From assembly GCA_021300055.1 (NCBI GenBank), contig JAJTHU010000209.1, forward strand, positions 1 to 9,396: a DNA stretch of 9,396 nucleotides, in the 5' to 3' direction. The notes beneath the pieces are model-generated. The model saw only the letters and a program-made list of their open reading frames with translations, had not been told where the DNA came from and did not search any database. Both the position numbers and the translations under genes were made by a program. Positions 1-6,623 of this stretch are shown in pieces. The number at the start of each line of letters is the position of its first letter. Position 1 is the first letter of the stretch. The DNA is from Nitrosomonadaceae bacterium (lineage in GTDB: Bacteria > Pseudomonadota > Gammaproteobacteria > Burkholderiales > Usitatibacteraceae).

Positions 1-157
1 CAAGTGTCGCTTTGAAATCAACATCATTCCCCACACGTTTCAGGTCACCACCATTCGTGGGCTGCGCCCCGACAGCAAGGTGAATCTGGAAATCGATTTG
101 CTCGCGCGCTACGTCGAGCGCATGGCGTCACTTGGTGGCGCGGGGCAGGGCGCGTAA
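1..157 (+). CDS. ribE: Riboflavin synthase alpha chain, 3' end only
   Basis: The last 51 codons of riboflavin synthase (called ribC in E. coli, ribE in many other bacteria), read from base 2 and ending in TAA. The enzyme dismutates two 6,7-dimethyl-8-ribityllumazine molecules into riboflavin and the pyrimidine precursor. What is visible is the end of the second lumazine-binding barrel and the C-terminal trimerisation helix: the stretch reading NIIPHTFQVTT, then VNLEIDLLARYVER, which is a hallmark of the family. The tail ASLGGAGQGA after the helix is short and flexible. It sits upstream of ribBA and ribH on the same strand, so it belongs to the riboflavin cluster, but 208 bases separate it from ribBA. 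The 5' part lies outside the window. Confidence 0.93.
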   Translation, partial: KCRFEINIIPHTFQVTTIRGLRPDSKVNLEIDLLARYVERMASLGGAGQGA

Positions 158-246
158 AATACGCGACGTTGGTTGATTGCGTTGGCCTGCCCTTCAGTTC
201 AAGGGGAAGATGCAAACGCGAAACACTAGCATTGGCGAGGCTTTTG

Positions 247-260
247 AGGCATTTTTGCCT
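247..260 (+). repeat. Small inverted repeat in the ribBA leader
   Basis: AGGCA and TGCCT flank TTTT, a perfect 5-bp stem with a four-base loop. It lies 18 bases before a longer hairpin in the same leader. No run of T follows, so it does not look like an intrinsic terminator. Its role is unknown and chance is possible. Confidence 0.4.
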
Positions 261-277
261 GAAAACGCCCGTGGATA

Positions 278-301
278 AACGACTTTTGAATGCAAGTCGT
301 T
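278..301 (+). repeat. 8-bp inverted repeat in the ribBA leader
   Basis: AACGACTT at 278-285 and AAGTCGTT at 294-301 are perfect complements around an 8-base loop. The structure lies 64 bases before the ribBA start codon. It could be an RNA hairpin in the leader or an operator for a regulator. There is no T tract behind it, so a simple terminator is unlikely. It does not match the conserved boxes of the FMN riboswitch. Confidence 0.5.
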
Positions 302-365
302 GGCGCTTTGGCCCTGCCGCTTCAGCCCTGCCGTTCCTCCTTCATTGGTTTCCTAGCTCTTTATC

Positions 366-1502
366 ATGACTATCGCCTCCACCAAAGAAATCATCGACGA
401 CATTCGCATGGGCAAGATGGTCGTGCTCGTCGATGCCGAAGATCGTGAAAACGAAGGCGATATCGTCATGGCGGCGGACTTTGTCACGCCTGAGGCCATC
501 AACTTCATGGCCACGCACGCACGCGGCCTGATCTGCATGCCCATCACTGAGGCGCACGCCGCGCAGCTCAACCTGGCGCCGATGACGCACGACAACCGCA
601 CCTCGCACGGCACGGCGTTTACCGTGTCTATCGAAGCCGCGAGTGGTGTCACCACCGGCATCTCCGCCGCAGACCGAGCGCGCACCGTGCGCGTGGCGGC
701 AGCGCGCAATGCGCGTCCTGAAGACATTGTGCAGCCCGGGCATATTTTTCCGCTCACGGCGCGCAATGGTGGTGTGCTGATGCGCGCGGGTCACACCGAA
801 GCCGCGTGCGATTTGGCGGCACTCGCGGGTGTGTCACCGTCGGGCGTGATCTGCGAGATCTTGAACGCAGACGGCAGCATGGCGCGCTTGCCCGATTTGA
901 TTCCATTCGCGGCGCAGCACGGCCTGAAGGTCGGCACGATCGCTGACCTCATCCGCTACCGCTTGGAGAACGAAACGCTCGTCGAAGCCGTTGGCGTGCG
1001 CGAAGTGACCACGCCATACGGTCCGTTTCGTCTGCACTTGTTCCGCGATAAGAACGCCAACGAAGTTCACATGGCGCTCACGCGCGGCGAGATCAGCCCC
1101 GACGTGCCCGTCCTCACGCGTGTGCACGAGCCGTTCCATGGTAGCGATTTCTTTGAGTTCGAGAGCAGCCGCCACGCTTACACCGTCGGTGAGGCGATGC
1201 GCGTCATCGCCACGCAAGGTAGTGGCGTGATTGTGCTGCTGCGTCGCGGCGAATCAGCGGAGGATGTGTTGGCGCGCTTCGCGGTCGACACGGCGCAAGC
1301 GAAGACCCGCAAGCCGAGCCAGTGGGACCCACGCTTGTTCGGCATTGGCGCGCAGATTCTGCGTCAGCTCAACGTGCGCCGCATGCGCGTGCTGTCGTAC
1401 CCCAAAAATATCCCGAGCATGTCGGGCTTTGATCTGGAAATCGTCGAGTTCGTGCCGCCCAGCGATGGACAAGGCAAGGATCGCAAACTGAAGGTTGTAT
1501 GA
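366..1502 (+). CDS. ribBA: 3,4-dihydroxy-2-butanone 4-phosphate synthase with a degenerate GTP cyclohydrolase II domain
   Basis: 378 residues in two domains. Residues 1 to about 200 are a complete DHBP synthase, which converts ribulose 5-phosphate to formate and the four-carbon unit for lumazine. The acidic loop EDRENEGD (25-32), the THARG segment (50-54) and HTE (143-145) that bind metal and substrate are present, with a conserved Glu near 164. Residues from about 205 follow the GTP cyclohydrolase II fold: VHEPF near the start and FGIGAQILRQLNVRRMRVLS near the end. However, this half contains no cysteine at all, so the zinc-binding RCDCG motif is gone, and the usual EGRG motif reads RRGESAEDVL. 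The domain should therefore be inactive, as known for RibBX-type proteins of several proteobacteria. No Shine-Dalgarno is seen before the ATG. The gene overlaps ribH by four bases. Confidence 0.93.
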   Translation: MTIASTKEIIDDIRMGKMVVLVDAEDRENEGDIVMAADFVTPEAINFMATHARGLICMPITEAHAAQLNLAPMTHDNRTSHGTAFTVSIEAASGVTTGISAADRARTVRVAAARNARPEDIVQPGHIFPLTARNGGVLMRAGHTEAACDLAALAGVSPSGVICEILNADGSMARLPDLIPFAAQHGLKVGTIADLIRYRLENETLVEAVGVREVTTPYGPFRLHLFRDKNANEVHMALTRGEISPDVPVLTRVHEPFHGSDFFEFESSRHAYTVGEAMRVIATQGSGVIVLLRRGESAEDVLARFAVDTAQAKTRKPSQWDPRLFGIGAQILRQLNVRRMRVLSYPKNIPSMSGFDLEIVEFVPPSDGQGKDRKLKVV

Positions 1503-1969
1503 AAAAATTTGTTCCTAGTTTTGCGGGGCGGGGCCTCAGCATCGGTGTGGTGCATAGCCGATTCAACGCGCCCATCGTCGATCAAATGGTGGCCGCGTGT
1601 TTGGCCGAGCTGAAGTCGATCGGTGTCAGCGACGATGACATCTCCATCGCCTCTGTCCCCGGTGCGTTGGAAATCCCCTTGGCGTTGCAAACCATGGCGA
1701 TGCAGCAGCGGTTCGACGCGCTGATCGCCATCGGTGCGGTCATCCGCGGCGAGACGTACCACTTCGAAGTCGTGTCGAACGAATCGTGTCGCGGCGTCAC
1801 TGACGTCTCGCTGCAAACCGGCGTGCCGATTGCCAACGGCATCCTCACCACCAATACCGACGAGCAAGCCCTCGCGCGTGTTGTCGAAAAAGGCCAAGAC
1901 TGCGCACGCGTTGCCGTCGAGATGGCCAACTTGATGCGTGACATCGACGCCGAAGCAGGTGCCGAATGA
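1499..1969 (+). CDS. ribH: 6,7-dimethyl-8-ribityllumazine synthase
   Basis: 156 residues, normal length for the family. It condenses 5-amino-6-ribitylamino-uracil with the four-carbon phosphate made by the preceding gene to give lumazine, and forms 60-mer or smaller shells in the cytoplasm. Visible motifs: SRFN (20-23), which stacks on the pyrimidine; VPGALEIP (53-60); GAVIRGETYHFE (79-90) with the proton-transfer histidine at 88; and GILTTNTDEQA (114-124), followed by Arg127 for phosphate binding. The ATG overlaps the ribBA stop in ATGA and the TGA overlaps the nusB start in the same way. Translational coupling is therefore likely, giving matched amounts of the two enzymes and NusB. Ends with a short acidic tail. 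Confidence 0.97.
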   Translation: MKKFVPSFAGRGLSIGVVHSRFNAPIVDQMVAACLAELKSIGVSDDDISIASVPGALEIPLALQTMAMQQRFDALIAIGAVIRGETYHFEVVSNESCRGVTDVSLQTGVPIANGILTTNTDEQALARVVEKGQDCARVAVEMANLMRDIDAEAGAE

Positions 1970-2520
1970 GCGCATCCTCCAACGATTCGACCGGCAAAGC
2001 TGACAAAGCCACCAAGACCAACAAATCCAGCAAGGGCCCAAAGACGCCATCGCCGCGCTCGCGTTCGCGCGCCTTTGCGTTGCAGGCGCTATACCAATGG
2101 CAGCTCACGCAGCACAGCTGGACCGATATCGAAAAGCAGTTTCAAACCGATGAAGCGTTCGGCAAAGCCGACGCCGCGCTGTTCAAAACCATCACGCTCG
2201 GCGCGATCACCAAATCTGAGGCGCTCGTCGAGGCGCTCACACCGCACCTCGATCGCCCGTGGAATGAAGTGAGCCCGATTGAGCGCAGCATCTTGCTCAT
2301 CGGGGCATTCGAGCTTACCGACCAAGTCACCACGCCGTATCGCGTCATCATCAATGAAGCGATTGAGCTCGCCAAATCGTACGGCGGCACCGACGGTCAC
2401 AAGTACGTCAACGGCGTGCTTGACAAGCTCGCGGCGATCGTGCGCGCCGATGAAATCGCGCTGGGGCCGGCTGCGTCTTCGGGTCGCACACCGGCGCGTC
2501 GTTCATCCGCCGCGACGTAA
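1966..2520 (+). CDS. nusB: Transcription antitermination factor NusB
   Basis: 184 residues. NusB binds the boxA RNA with NusE (ribosomal protein S10) and helps polymerase read through rRNA operons. The core matches the family: RSRSRAFALQALYQ (31-44) carries the Arg-rich RNA-binding start of helix 1, then SPIERSILLIGAFEL (103-117), then VIINEAIELAKSYGG followed by KYVNGVLDKLA up to about residue 156. Two parts are extra: a Lys/Ser/Thr-rich N-terminal tail of about 30 residues and a C-terminal Ser/Arg/Ala tail of about 25. Both look disordered and such extensions are common in betaproteobacteria. The start is fixed by the four-base overlap with ribH; no better ATG exists before the core. The ribH-nusB order is widespread in proteobacteria. 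Confidence 0.96.
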   Translation: MSASSNDSTGKADKATKTNKSSKGPKTPSPRSRSRAFALQALYQWQLTQHSWTDIEKQFQTDEAFGKADAALFKTITLGAITKSEALVEALTPHLDRPWNEVSPIERSILLIGAFELTDQVTTPYRVIINEAIELAKSYGGTDGHKYVNGVLDKLAAIVRADEIALGPAASSGRTPARRSSAAT

Positions 2521-2547
2521 CACCGCGCTGCTCACGGTCGCTCAATC

Positions 2548-3552
2548 GTGACGCCCGAATTCGCACTGATCGAACGATTCTTCACGCGGGACGCAAGCTC
2601 CCCGTTCGTTCGGCTGGGCGTTGGCGATGACTGCGCGTTGCTCGATCCCACACCCGGCAAGTCGCTCGCCATTTCCACCGACACGCTCGTTACCGGCGTG
2701 CACTTCTTTGCCGACGCCGAGCCGGAGTCGCTGGGCCACAAAGCCTTAGCGGTAAATCTCTCCGACCTTGCCGCGATGGGTGCGACCGCATGCGCGTGCA
2801 CGCTGGCGCTGACCTTGCCCAGTGTCGATGAGGCGTGGCTCGCAGCTTTTTCACGAGGGTTCTTCGCGCTCGCAGACCAACACGGCTGTGCGCTCATTGG
2901 TGGCGACACCACACGCGGGCCGCTCTCCATCACCATCACCGTGTTCGGTGAACTCGATGCCGCACACGCGCTGCGCCGTGATCGCGCGCAAGCCAATGAC
3001 GACGTCTGGCTCTCTGGCAGCGTTGGTGGCGCTGCGCTGGGTCTCGCGCACTTGCAGGGGAAGCTCACGCTCGCACCCAACGTGTTGCCGCGCGCATTGG
3101 CGCGCTTGCACCGCCCGACACCGCAGCTCGCACTCGGCGCACGGCTGTTGGGTGTCGCGCGCGCCGCCATCGATGTTTCTGATGGGCTGGTGGCGGACCT
3201 TGGCCACATCGGCCGGCGTTCCGTGCACGGTTCGGCGCTAACTGCGGTTATCGATTGGCCGCGTGTGCCGCTGCACCCGAGCTTGTTGTCGGTTGCGCCC
3301 GATATGCGCCAGCAATGCGCGCTCACTGGCGGCGATGATTACGAGCTATGCTTCACCGCTGCGGCCGAGCAACGCGCTGCAATTGAATCAATTGCCGCGG
3401 AGCTGGGTGTGTCGCTGACGCGCATCGGCAGCATGCAAGCCGCCGTCGGCAACGAACCCCACGTGGTCGTGCGCGACGCGCAAGGCGCCGCGATGGCGTT
3501 GGCATCATCCGGTTACGATCACTTCACCCCGTCCGCGTCCCCAGCCGCATGA
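2548..3552 (+). CDS. thiL: Thiamine-monophosphate kinase
   Basis: 334 residues, starting with GTG 27 bases after nusB. The GTG is chosen because the protein then begins TPEFALIERFF, the typical ThiL N-terminus. The enzyme phosphorylates thiamine monophosphate with ATP to the active cofactor thiamine diphosphate. It belongs to the PurM-like ATP-binding family. Seen in order: VGDDCALLD (25-33) and STDTLVTGVHF (43-53), both metal and ATP binding; VNLSDLAAMG (69-78); GGDTTRG (118-124); AIDVSDGL (207-214); GGDDYEL (261-267). All the aspartates expected for magnesium are present. The stop overlaps the pgpA start. The nusB-thiL-pgpA order is a classic proteobacterial arrangement. Confidence 0.97.
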   Translation: MTPEFALIERFFTRDASSPFVRLGVGDDCALLDPTPGKSLAISTDTLVTGVHFFADAEPESLGHKALAVNLSDLAAMGATACACTLALTLPSVDEAWLAAFSRGFFALADQHGCALIGGDTTRGPLSITITVFGELDAAHALRRDRAQANDDVWLSGSVGGAALGLAHLQGKLTLAPNVLPRALARLHRPTPQLALGARLLGVARAAIDVSDGLVADLGHIGRRSVHGSALTAVIDWPRVPLHPSLLSVAPDMRQQCALTGGDDYELCFTAAAEQRAAIESIAAELGVSLTRIGSMQAAVGNEPHVVVRDAQGAAMALASSGYDHFTPSASPAA

Positions 3553-4034
3553 AGCCCACCCGCCAACTGTTGCTGTCCCACCCGGCGCACTTGATCTCGC
3601 TGGGCTTTGGCAGTGGCCTCGCGCCGCGCGCACCGGGCACGTTCGGCACGCTCGCCGCGTTGCCGATTTTTTGGATTGCGCACGCGGTTGGTGGCGCCGG
3701 TGCGGTGCTGGTAATGGCCGTGCTCGCGTTTGCCGCGGGCATGTGGTCTGTCGAGCGCACTAGCCGCGCGCTGGGTGTGGCCGATCACAGCGGCATCGTG
3801 ATCGATGAAATCGCCGCGTTCTTGTTGGTGCTGGCGCTCACGCCATTCACGTTGCTCTGGACCGCGTTCGCCTTTGCGTTGTTTCGGCTGTTCGATATCT
3901 GGAAGCCGTGGCCCATTAGTGTGGCAGACGCCCACGTGAAAGGCGCGTTCGGCGTGATGTTTGATGACCTGCTCGCCGCGATTTACGCGATTGGCGTTAT
4001 TCTGCTGGTGCAGTCGCTCATCGTTGCGCGGTAG
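3549..4034 (+). CDS. pgpA: Phosphatidylglycerophosphatase A
   Basis: 161 residues, usual length. An inner-membrane phosphatase that removes the phosphate from phosphatidylglycerophosphate to give phosphatidylglycerol. The family signature GFGSGLAPRAPGTFGTL occupies residues 19-35, the metal-binding VIDEIA is at 84-89, and LFRLFDIWKPWPI is at 111-123, followed by FDD at 138-140. Hydrophobic stretches at about 36-66, 88-110 and 140-158 fit the membrane segments. The start overlaps the thiL stop by four bases (ATGA), so the two are probably translated together although their pathways are unrelated. No terminator is seen in the 37 bases that follow. Confidence 0.96.
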   Translation: MKPTRQLLLSHPAHLISLGFGSGLAPRAPGTFGTLAALPIFWIAHAVGGAGAVLVMAVLAFAAGMWSVERTSRALGVADHSGIVIDEIAAFLLVLALTPFTLLWTAFAFALFRLFDIWKPWPISVADAHVKGAFGVMFDDLLAAIYAIGVILLVQSLIVAR

Positions 4035-4071
4035 CAACAACCCCTAAACACTCCGCACGCGGCCTAGATTG

Positions 4072-4860
4072 ATGCAAAGCACTTACCCACACACGGAACG
4101 CACTGCTTGGCCCTATCCTCGGTTGTTTGCACACCGTGGGGCGGGGCACATCGCTCCCGAGAACACGCTAGCCGCCATGCGCGTTGGCCATCAGCTTGGT
4201 TATGGCGCGGTGGAGTTTGACGCCAAGCTTTCGCGCGATGCCATTGCATTGCTCATGCACGACGACACACTCGAGCGCACCACCAACGGCCACGGTGCAT
4301 TCCGCGATTTCGACGCGAGCGCGTTGCTGCGTCTGGATGCGGGCGCATGGCATTCGCAAGGCTTCGCGGGCGAGCCCATCCCCACCTTGGCCGATGTGCT
4401 GCGCTACCTCGGCGACAACGGCATGGTGGCCGATGTCGAGATTAAGCCTTGCCCCGGGCGCGGTGCGGAGACGGGCGAAGTCGTTGCGCGCGAGCTGGCC
4501 GCGTATTTGCAAGCCTCGCCGCACGCAGCGTCGCAGTTCTTTGTGTCGTCCTTCAGCGTTGATGCGCTGCGCGCCGCGCAATCTGTCGCGCCGCAAGTGC
4601 CGCGCACCTTGCTGGCGGAGCGCTACGACCCATCGTGCGACGCCTTGCTGCAATCACTCGGCTGCCGCACCTTCGCGACCGACCACGCCGCCCTCACGCC
4701 CGACCTCGTCGCGCATATGCATGCCAGCGGTTATTGGGTGATGGCCTACACCATCAACGACGTGGCCCGCGCACGCGAAGCGCTCGGCTGGGGTGTGGAC
4801 GCCATTTTCACCGACGCGCTGACCGACATGGCCGCCGCGTTCCCAACTCGGCACCGCTAG
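4072..4860 (+). CDS. ugpQ: Glycerophosphodiester phosphodiesterase
   Basis: 262 residues, a cytoplasmic GDPD-type TIM barrel that cleaves deacylated phospholipids (glycerophosphodiesters) to glycerol 3-phosphate and an alcohol. Key residues: AHRG with the catalytic His21 and Arg22, PENT (29-32), VEFD with metal ligands Glu48 and Asp50, MHDD with the second catalytic His63, and VEIKP (122-126). The end of the barrel reads VMAYTINDVARAREALGWGVDAIFTDALTDM. There is no signal peptide, so the cytoplasmic UgpQ type fits better than the periplasmic GlpQ type. The start is taken at the ATG; a TTG one codon earlier is also possible, and neither has a good Shine-Dalgarno. The gene follows pgpA by 37 bases and may share its transcript, giving a phospholipid-turnover link. 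Its stop shares a CTAG with the gene on the other strand. Confidence 0.93.
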   Translation: MQSTYPHTERTAWPYPRLFAHRGAGHIAPENTLAAMRVGHQLGYGAVEFDAKLSRDAIALLMHDDTLERTTNGHGAFRDFDASALLRLDAGAWHSQGFAGEPIPTLADVLRYLGDNGMVADVEIKPCPGRGAETGEVVARELAAYLQASPHAASQFFVSSFSVDALRAAQSVAPQVPRTLLAERYDPSCDALLQSLGCRTFATDHAALTPDLVAHMHASGYWVMAYTINDVARAREALGWGVDAIFTDALTDMAAAFPTRHR

Positions 4861-5273
4861 CCCTTCGTTTGCTGCTGCGTTGAGTGCTGTCGGGTGCGCA
4901 ACACAAACCACCACGCCGCAAACGCGACGACCGCGCCAAACATCGCGTACTCAAGTGCATACGGATAAAGCCCACTGAAAAAGTGCTTTGCGTTCGCCTC
5001 GCCGACCAGCGCCGGGAGCAGAGCACCACTCACTGCGCCCAGCACCGCCCCGATGAGCGTGACTTGCCAAGACGCACGCAACCCAAAGCGACGGATTAGC
5101 ACGTAGGCCGGAACGCCGAGCAATATCGCCAAGGCGTAGGTGAGGGCGCTCAGGCCGAGGGCTGATGTTGCGATCTGCACAGGGTCGCTCGTCGGCGCGA
5201 TCCACATCGCGCGAAACAATGCCGCGAAGGTGCCGATGGCAAGCGGCGCGAGAGCGAGCAGGGCGGGTTTCAT
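4857..5273 (-). CDS. Uncharacterised four-helix membrane protein
   Basis: 138 residues. I do not recognise the family. Four hydrophobic segments are clear at about residues 4-23, 38-60, 70-90 and 105-125, linked by short loops. A basic loop RRFGLRAS (61-68) between helices 2 and 3 and a polar tail RTRQHSTQQQTKG place the C-terminus and that loop on the cytoplasmic side by the positive-inside rule. It looks like a small integral inner-membrane protein without a soluble domain. It lies 33 bases downstream of the 316-residue membrane-anchored protein on the same strand and is probably cotranscribed with it. No convincing ribosome binding site is seen before the ATG. Its TAG stop is the reverse complement of the CTA in the CTAG that also ends the opposing phosphodiesterase gene. 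Confidence 0.75.
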   Translation of the reverse strand: MKPALLALAPLAIGTFAALFRAMWIAPTSDPVQIATSALGLSALTYALAILLGVPAYVLIRRFGLRASWQVTLIGAVLGAVSGALLPALVGEANAKHFFSGLYPYALEYAMFGAVVAFAAWWFVLRTRQHSTQQQTKG

Positions 5274-5306
5274 TGGCGGGTGGTGAGTCTCAAAGGTGGG
5301 TTGTGT

Positions 5307-6257
5307 TCAGCTTCCTTGCTTAGTCTTAAGTACGGTGCTAACGAAGTGGTGAGTTGGTTCAATCCAAATAAAGCGAGGGCAAGAATGCCGCGCCGCTGTC
5401 CACGGTTGCCGGCCACCTGCTTGGTTGCCGAAGCCGTCATCCCACCGCCAAAAAGACTGCTGCCCGATTACTTCATTTGTTTGCCTGTCGATGACCTGAA
5501 TAGTGGTACCCGCAATCCAGTGTTTGCGGAGTTCAGGGTCTACGTTGTCTTCGTAGGTCACCGCATAGCGCGGCGCTGGGGAACCGACCATTTCTCTTTT
5601 GAACGAGACACCCGGAACGGGCTGAGATCTATTTTTTGGGTCGTTCACGGCGGTTGTGCGAATCCTTGTAGTCCCGTCGGCAGATGGCGAATCGACATAC
5701 CGGAATCCCCATATTCCGCGCATTTGAACAGTTGATACTCTCTGACGAGGCTCACCGGCATTCTTTGCTCTCTCCTCAGTCCAATCACTGTCTAGCAGGA
5801 AAAACTCAGCATATCCGGTGTCTGCGTTTCGCTCCATTGGCAACGCCGCGCCCGCCCAACTTGGGTCAGCCCACAAGGAGTGATAGCGCCCTTGCGCGCT
5901 GGGCCGCACCTTCATCAACAACACGCCCTCTACATCCTCTACCGTGCGCTTGATGATCGGCTGGCTATGCTCGGCGGAGAGCTTGTCGAAGATTGATTTG
6001 GCCGCGAGGTAGCGTTTCTTCGATTCGCTCGGTGGACGATTTGCCTCGCGCTCTGCGTACATTGCGGACGCATGCAACCATTGCAAAGGCACTGCGAAAC
6101 ACACGCACACGGCGATGGCTCCAAGCGCGCGATCTAACTTCGTGCGAATCCAGTAGAGCACCAGCCCCAGCGTCAATGCAAAAACTGCTGCGTACGCGAC
6201 CCACAACCAGGGGTTCACTGTGCCAGTGCCGAATACCAATTGCGCTTGACCGCTCAT
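5307..6257 (-). CDS. Uncharacterised membrane-anchored protein
   Basis: 316 residues, family not recognised. Two hydrophobic helices lie at about 17-36 and 44-62, linked by the basic turn RTKLDR. A polar segment of about 250 residues then follows, most likely in the periplasm, since the basic turn should be cytoplasmic. A helical, charged stretch (about 66-95) leads into a mixed region rich in Trp, Arg and Asp, with the aromatic motifs GIWGFRYVDS, SFWRWDDGFGN and CPRFIWIEP. No catalytic motif that I know is visible. The start is well supported: GAGGTG lies five bases before the ATG. The ATG overlaps the stop of a 27-codon ORF. The gene is less GC-rich than its neighbours, which may mean recent acquisition. 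The C-terminus (HSCPRFIW…VSTVLKTKQ) looks complete, so it is not an obvious pseudogene. Confidence 0.75.
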   Translation of the reverse strand: MSGQAQLVFGTGTVNPWLWVAYAAVFALTLGLVLYWIRTKLDRALGAIAVCVCFAVPLQWLHASAMYAEREANRPPSESKKRYLAAKSIFDKLSAEHSQPIIKRTVEDVEGVLLMKVRPSAQGRYHSLWADPSWAGAALPMERNADTGYAEFFLLDSDWTEERAKNAGEPRQRVSTVQMRGIWGFRYVDSPSADGTTRIRTTAVNDPKNRSQPVPGVSFKREMVGSPAPRYAVTYEDNVDPELRKHWIAGTTIQVIDRQTNEVIGQQSFWRWDDGFGNQAGGRQPWTAARHSCPRFIWIEPTHHFVSTVLKTKQGS

Positions 6258-6337
6258 GTATTCACCTCGGGTCGCCGTGAACTTTGCTTGGCGTAGCGCG
6301 CATCACCAAAGTCCAACGCCACATTGATCTTCCTCAC
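6254..6337 (-). CDS. Small 27-residue ORF upstream of the membrane-anchored protein
   Basis: A GTG-started ORF of 27 codons plus TGA. The Shine-Dalgarno AAGGAG (6343-6348 on the opposite strand) lies five bases before the GTG, better than for most genes in this window. The TGA overlaps the ATG of the 316-residue gene in ATGA, and the GAGGTG of that gene falls inside its last codons, a classic coupled arrangement. The product begins MRKINVALDFGDARYAKQ and ends RRPEVNT; it is basic, soluble, and without a membrane helix. I recognise no family. It may be a true small protein, a coupling leader peptide, or the tail of a decayed gene, because the frame stays open upstream to a TAG at 6404-6406 without another ATG. 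A second GTG lies two codons earlier. Confidence 0.5.
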   Translation of the reverse strand: MRKINVALDFGDARYAKQSSRRPEVNT

Positions 6338-6623
6338 ACGCACTCCTTCATCGTCTTTCGCGCATTTTGGCGGGCCGCATGCGCACCGCCTATGCGGCGT
6401 TGCCTAATTTTTGGGTGGTTGTCCCCGCGAGTCGACCACAAAACCGCCGGACGACCAAGATCCTGAAACGTGCCTGTCAATTTAGCCTGCTACGTTTGCG
6501 AAAAGTCTTAAATTTGCTTGCTAAGTGCTTGATTTGGGGTTATAAAAACCATCCGTCCGTCACAAAATCGGGTCGGTAACGGCAGTCGGGCAATCGAACA
6601 AACGGGATTAGCGGAACGCAACA
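6338..6623. other. Divergent intergenic region, AT-rich
   Basis: The 286 bases between the small - strand ORF and parA. The part at 6481-6560 is the most AT-rich in the window (24 of 60 bases are G or C at 6481-6540) and carries the likely parA promoter. On the - strand a perfect -35 hexamer TTGACA is present (6475-6480), but no matching -10 follows it at 15-18 bases. I found no ParB-binding palindrome and no gene. Open frames on the + strand here have no family features. Confidence 0.55.
6518..6546 (+). promoter_or_regulatory. Probable promoter of parA
   Basis: TTGCTA (6518-6523, four of six matches to the -35 consensus), a 17-base spacer, and TATAAA (6541-6546, five of six to the -10). It lies in the AT-rich stretch before parA, and would give a leader of about 70 bases. 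A short GGTT/AACC inverted repeat (6538-6541 and 6547-6550) covers the -10 and could be an operator, though it is only four bases long per arm. Confidence 0.5.

Larger units (their letters stand above)
158..365 (+). other. Gap between ribE and ribBA
   Basis: A 208-base stretch with no credible gene. An open frame exists from 169, but its product (short, Arg- and Leu-rich) has no family features and runs into ribBA. The gap holds two inverted repeats (247-260 and 278-301) and a direct repeat of CCCTGCCG at 312-319 and 326-333, a spacing of 14 bases. I looked for the FMN riboswitch boxes and did not find them, nor a clear -35/-10 pair. The last 20 bases before the ribBA start are pyrimidine-rich and lack a Shine-Dalgarno sequence. 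Confidence 0.6.

Noticed and set aside
169..369. A 66-codon + strand open frame before ribBA
   Set aside because: No family features, no ribosome site, and it overlaps the ribBA start; it is best read as leader DNA.
5280..5735. 151-codon + strand open frame opposite the membrane-anchored protein
   Set aside because: It is a shadow of the - strand gene, which has a strong ribosome site, membrane helices and a continuous 316-residue frame.
6262..6324. A 20-codon - strand frame starting with ATG that also ends just before the 316-residue gene
   Set aside because: It has no ribosome binding site, unlike the overlapping GTG frame that ends in ATGA, so the latter was preferred.
6466..6476. GAAACGTG-like sequence resembling half of a ParB site near parA
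   Set aside because: The second half of the palindrome is missing, so it does not meet the parS consensus.
6475..6480. Perfect TTGACA on the - strand upstream of the membrane-protein cluster
   Set aside because: No -10-like hexamer lies 15 to 18 bases downstream, so it was not called a promoter.
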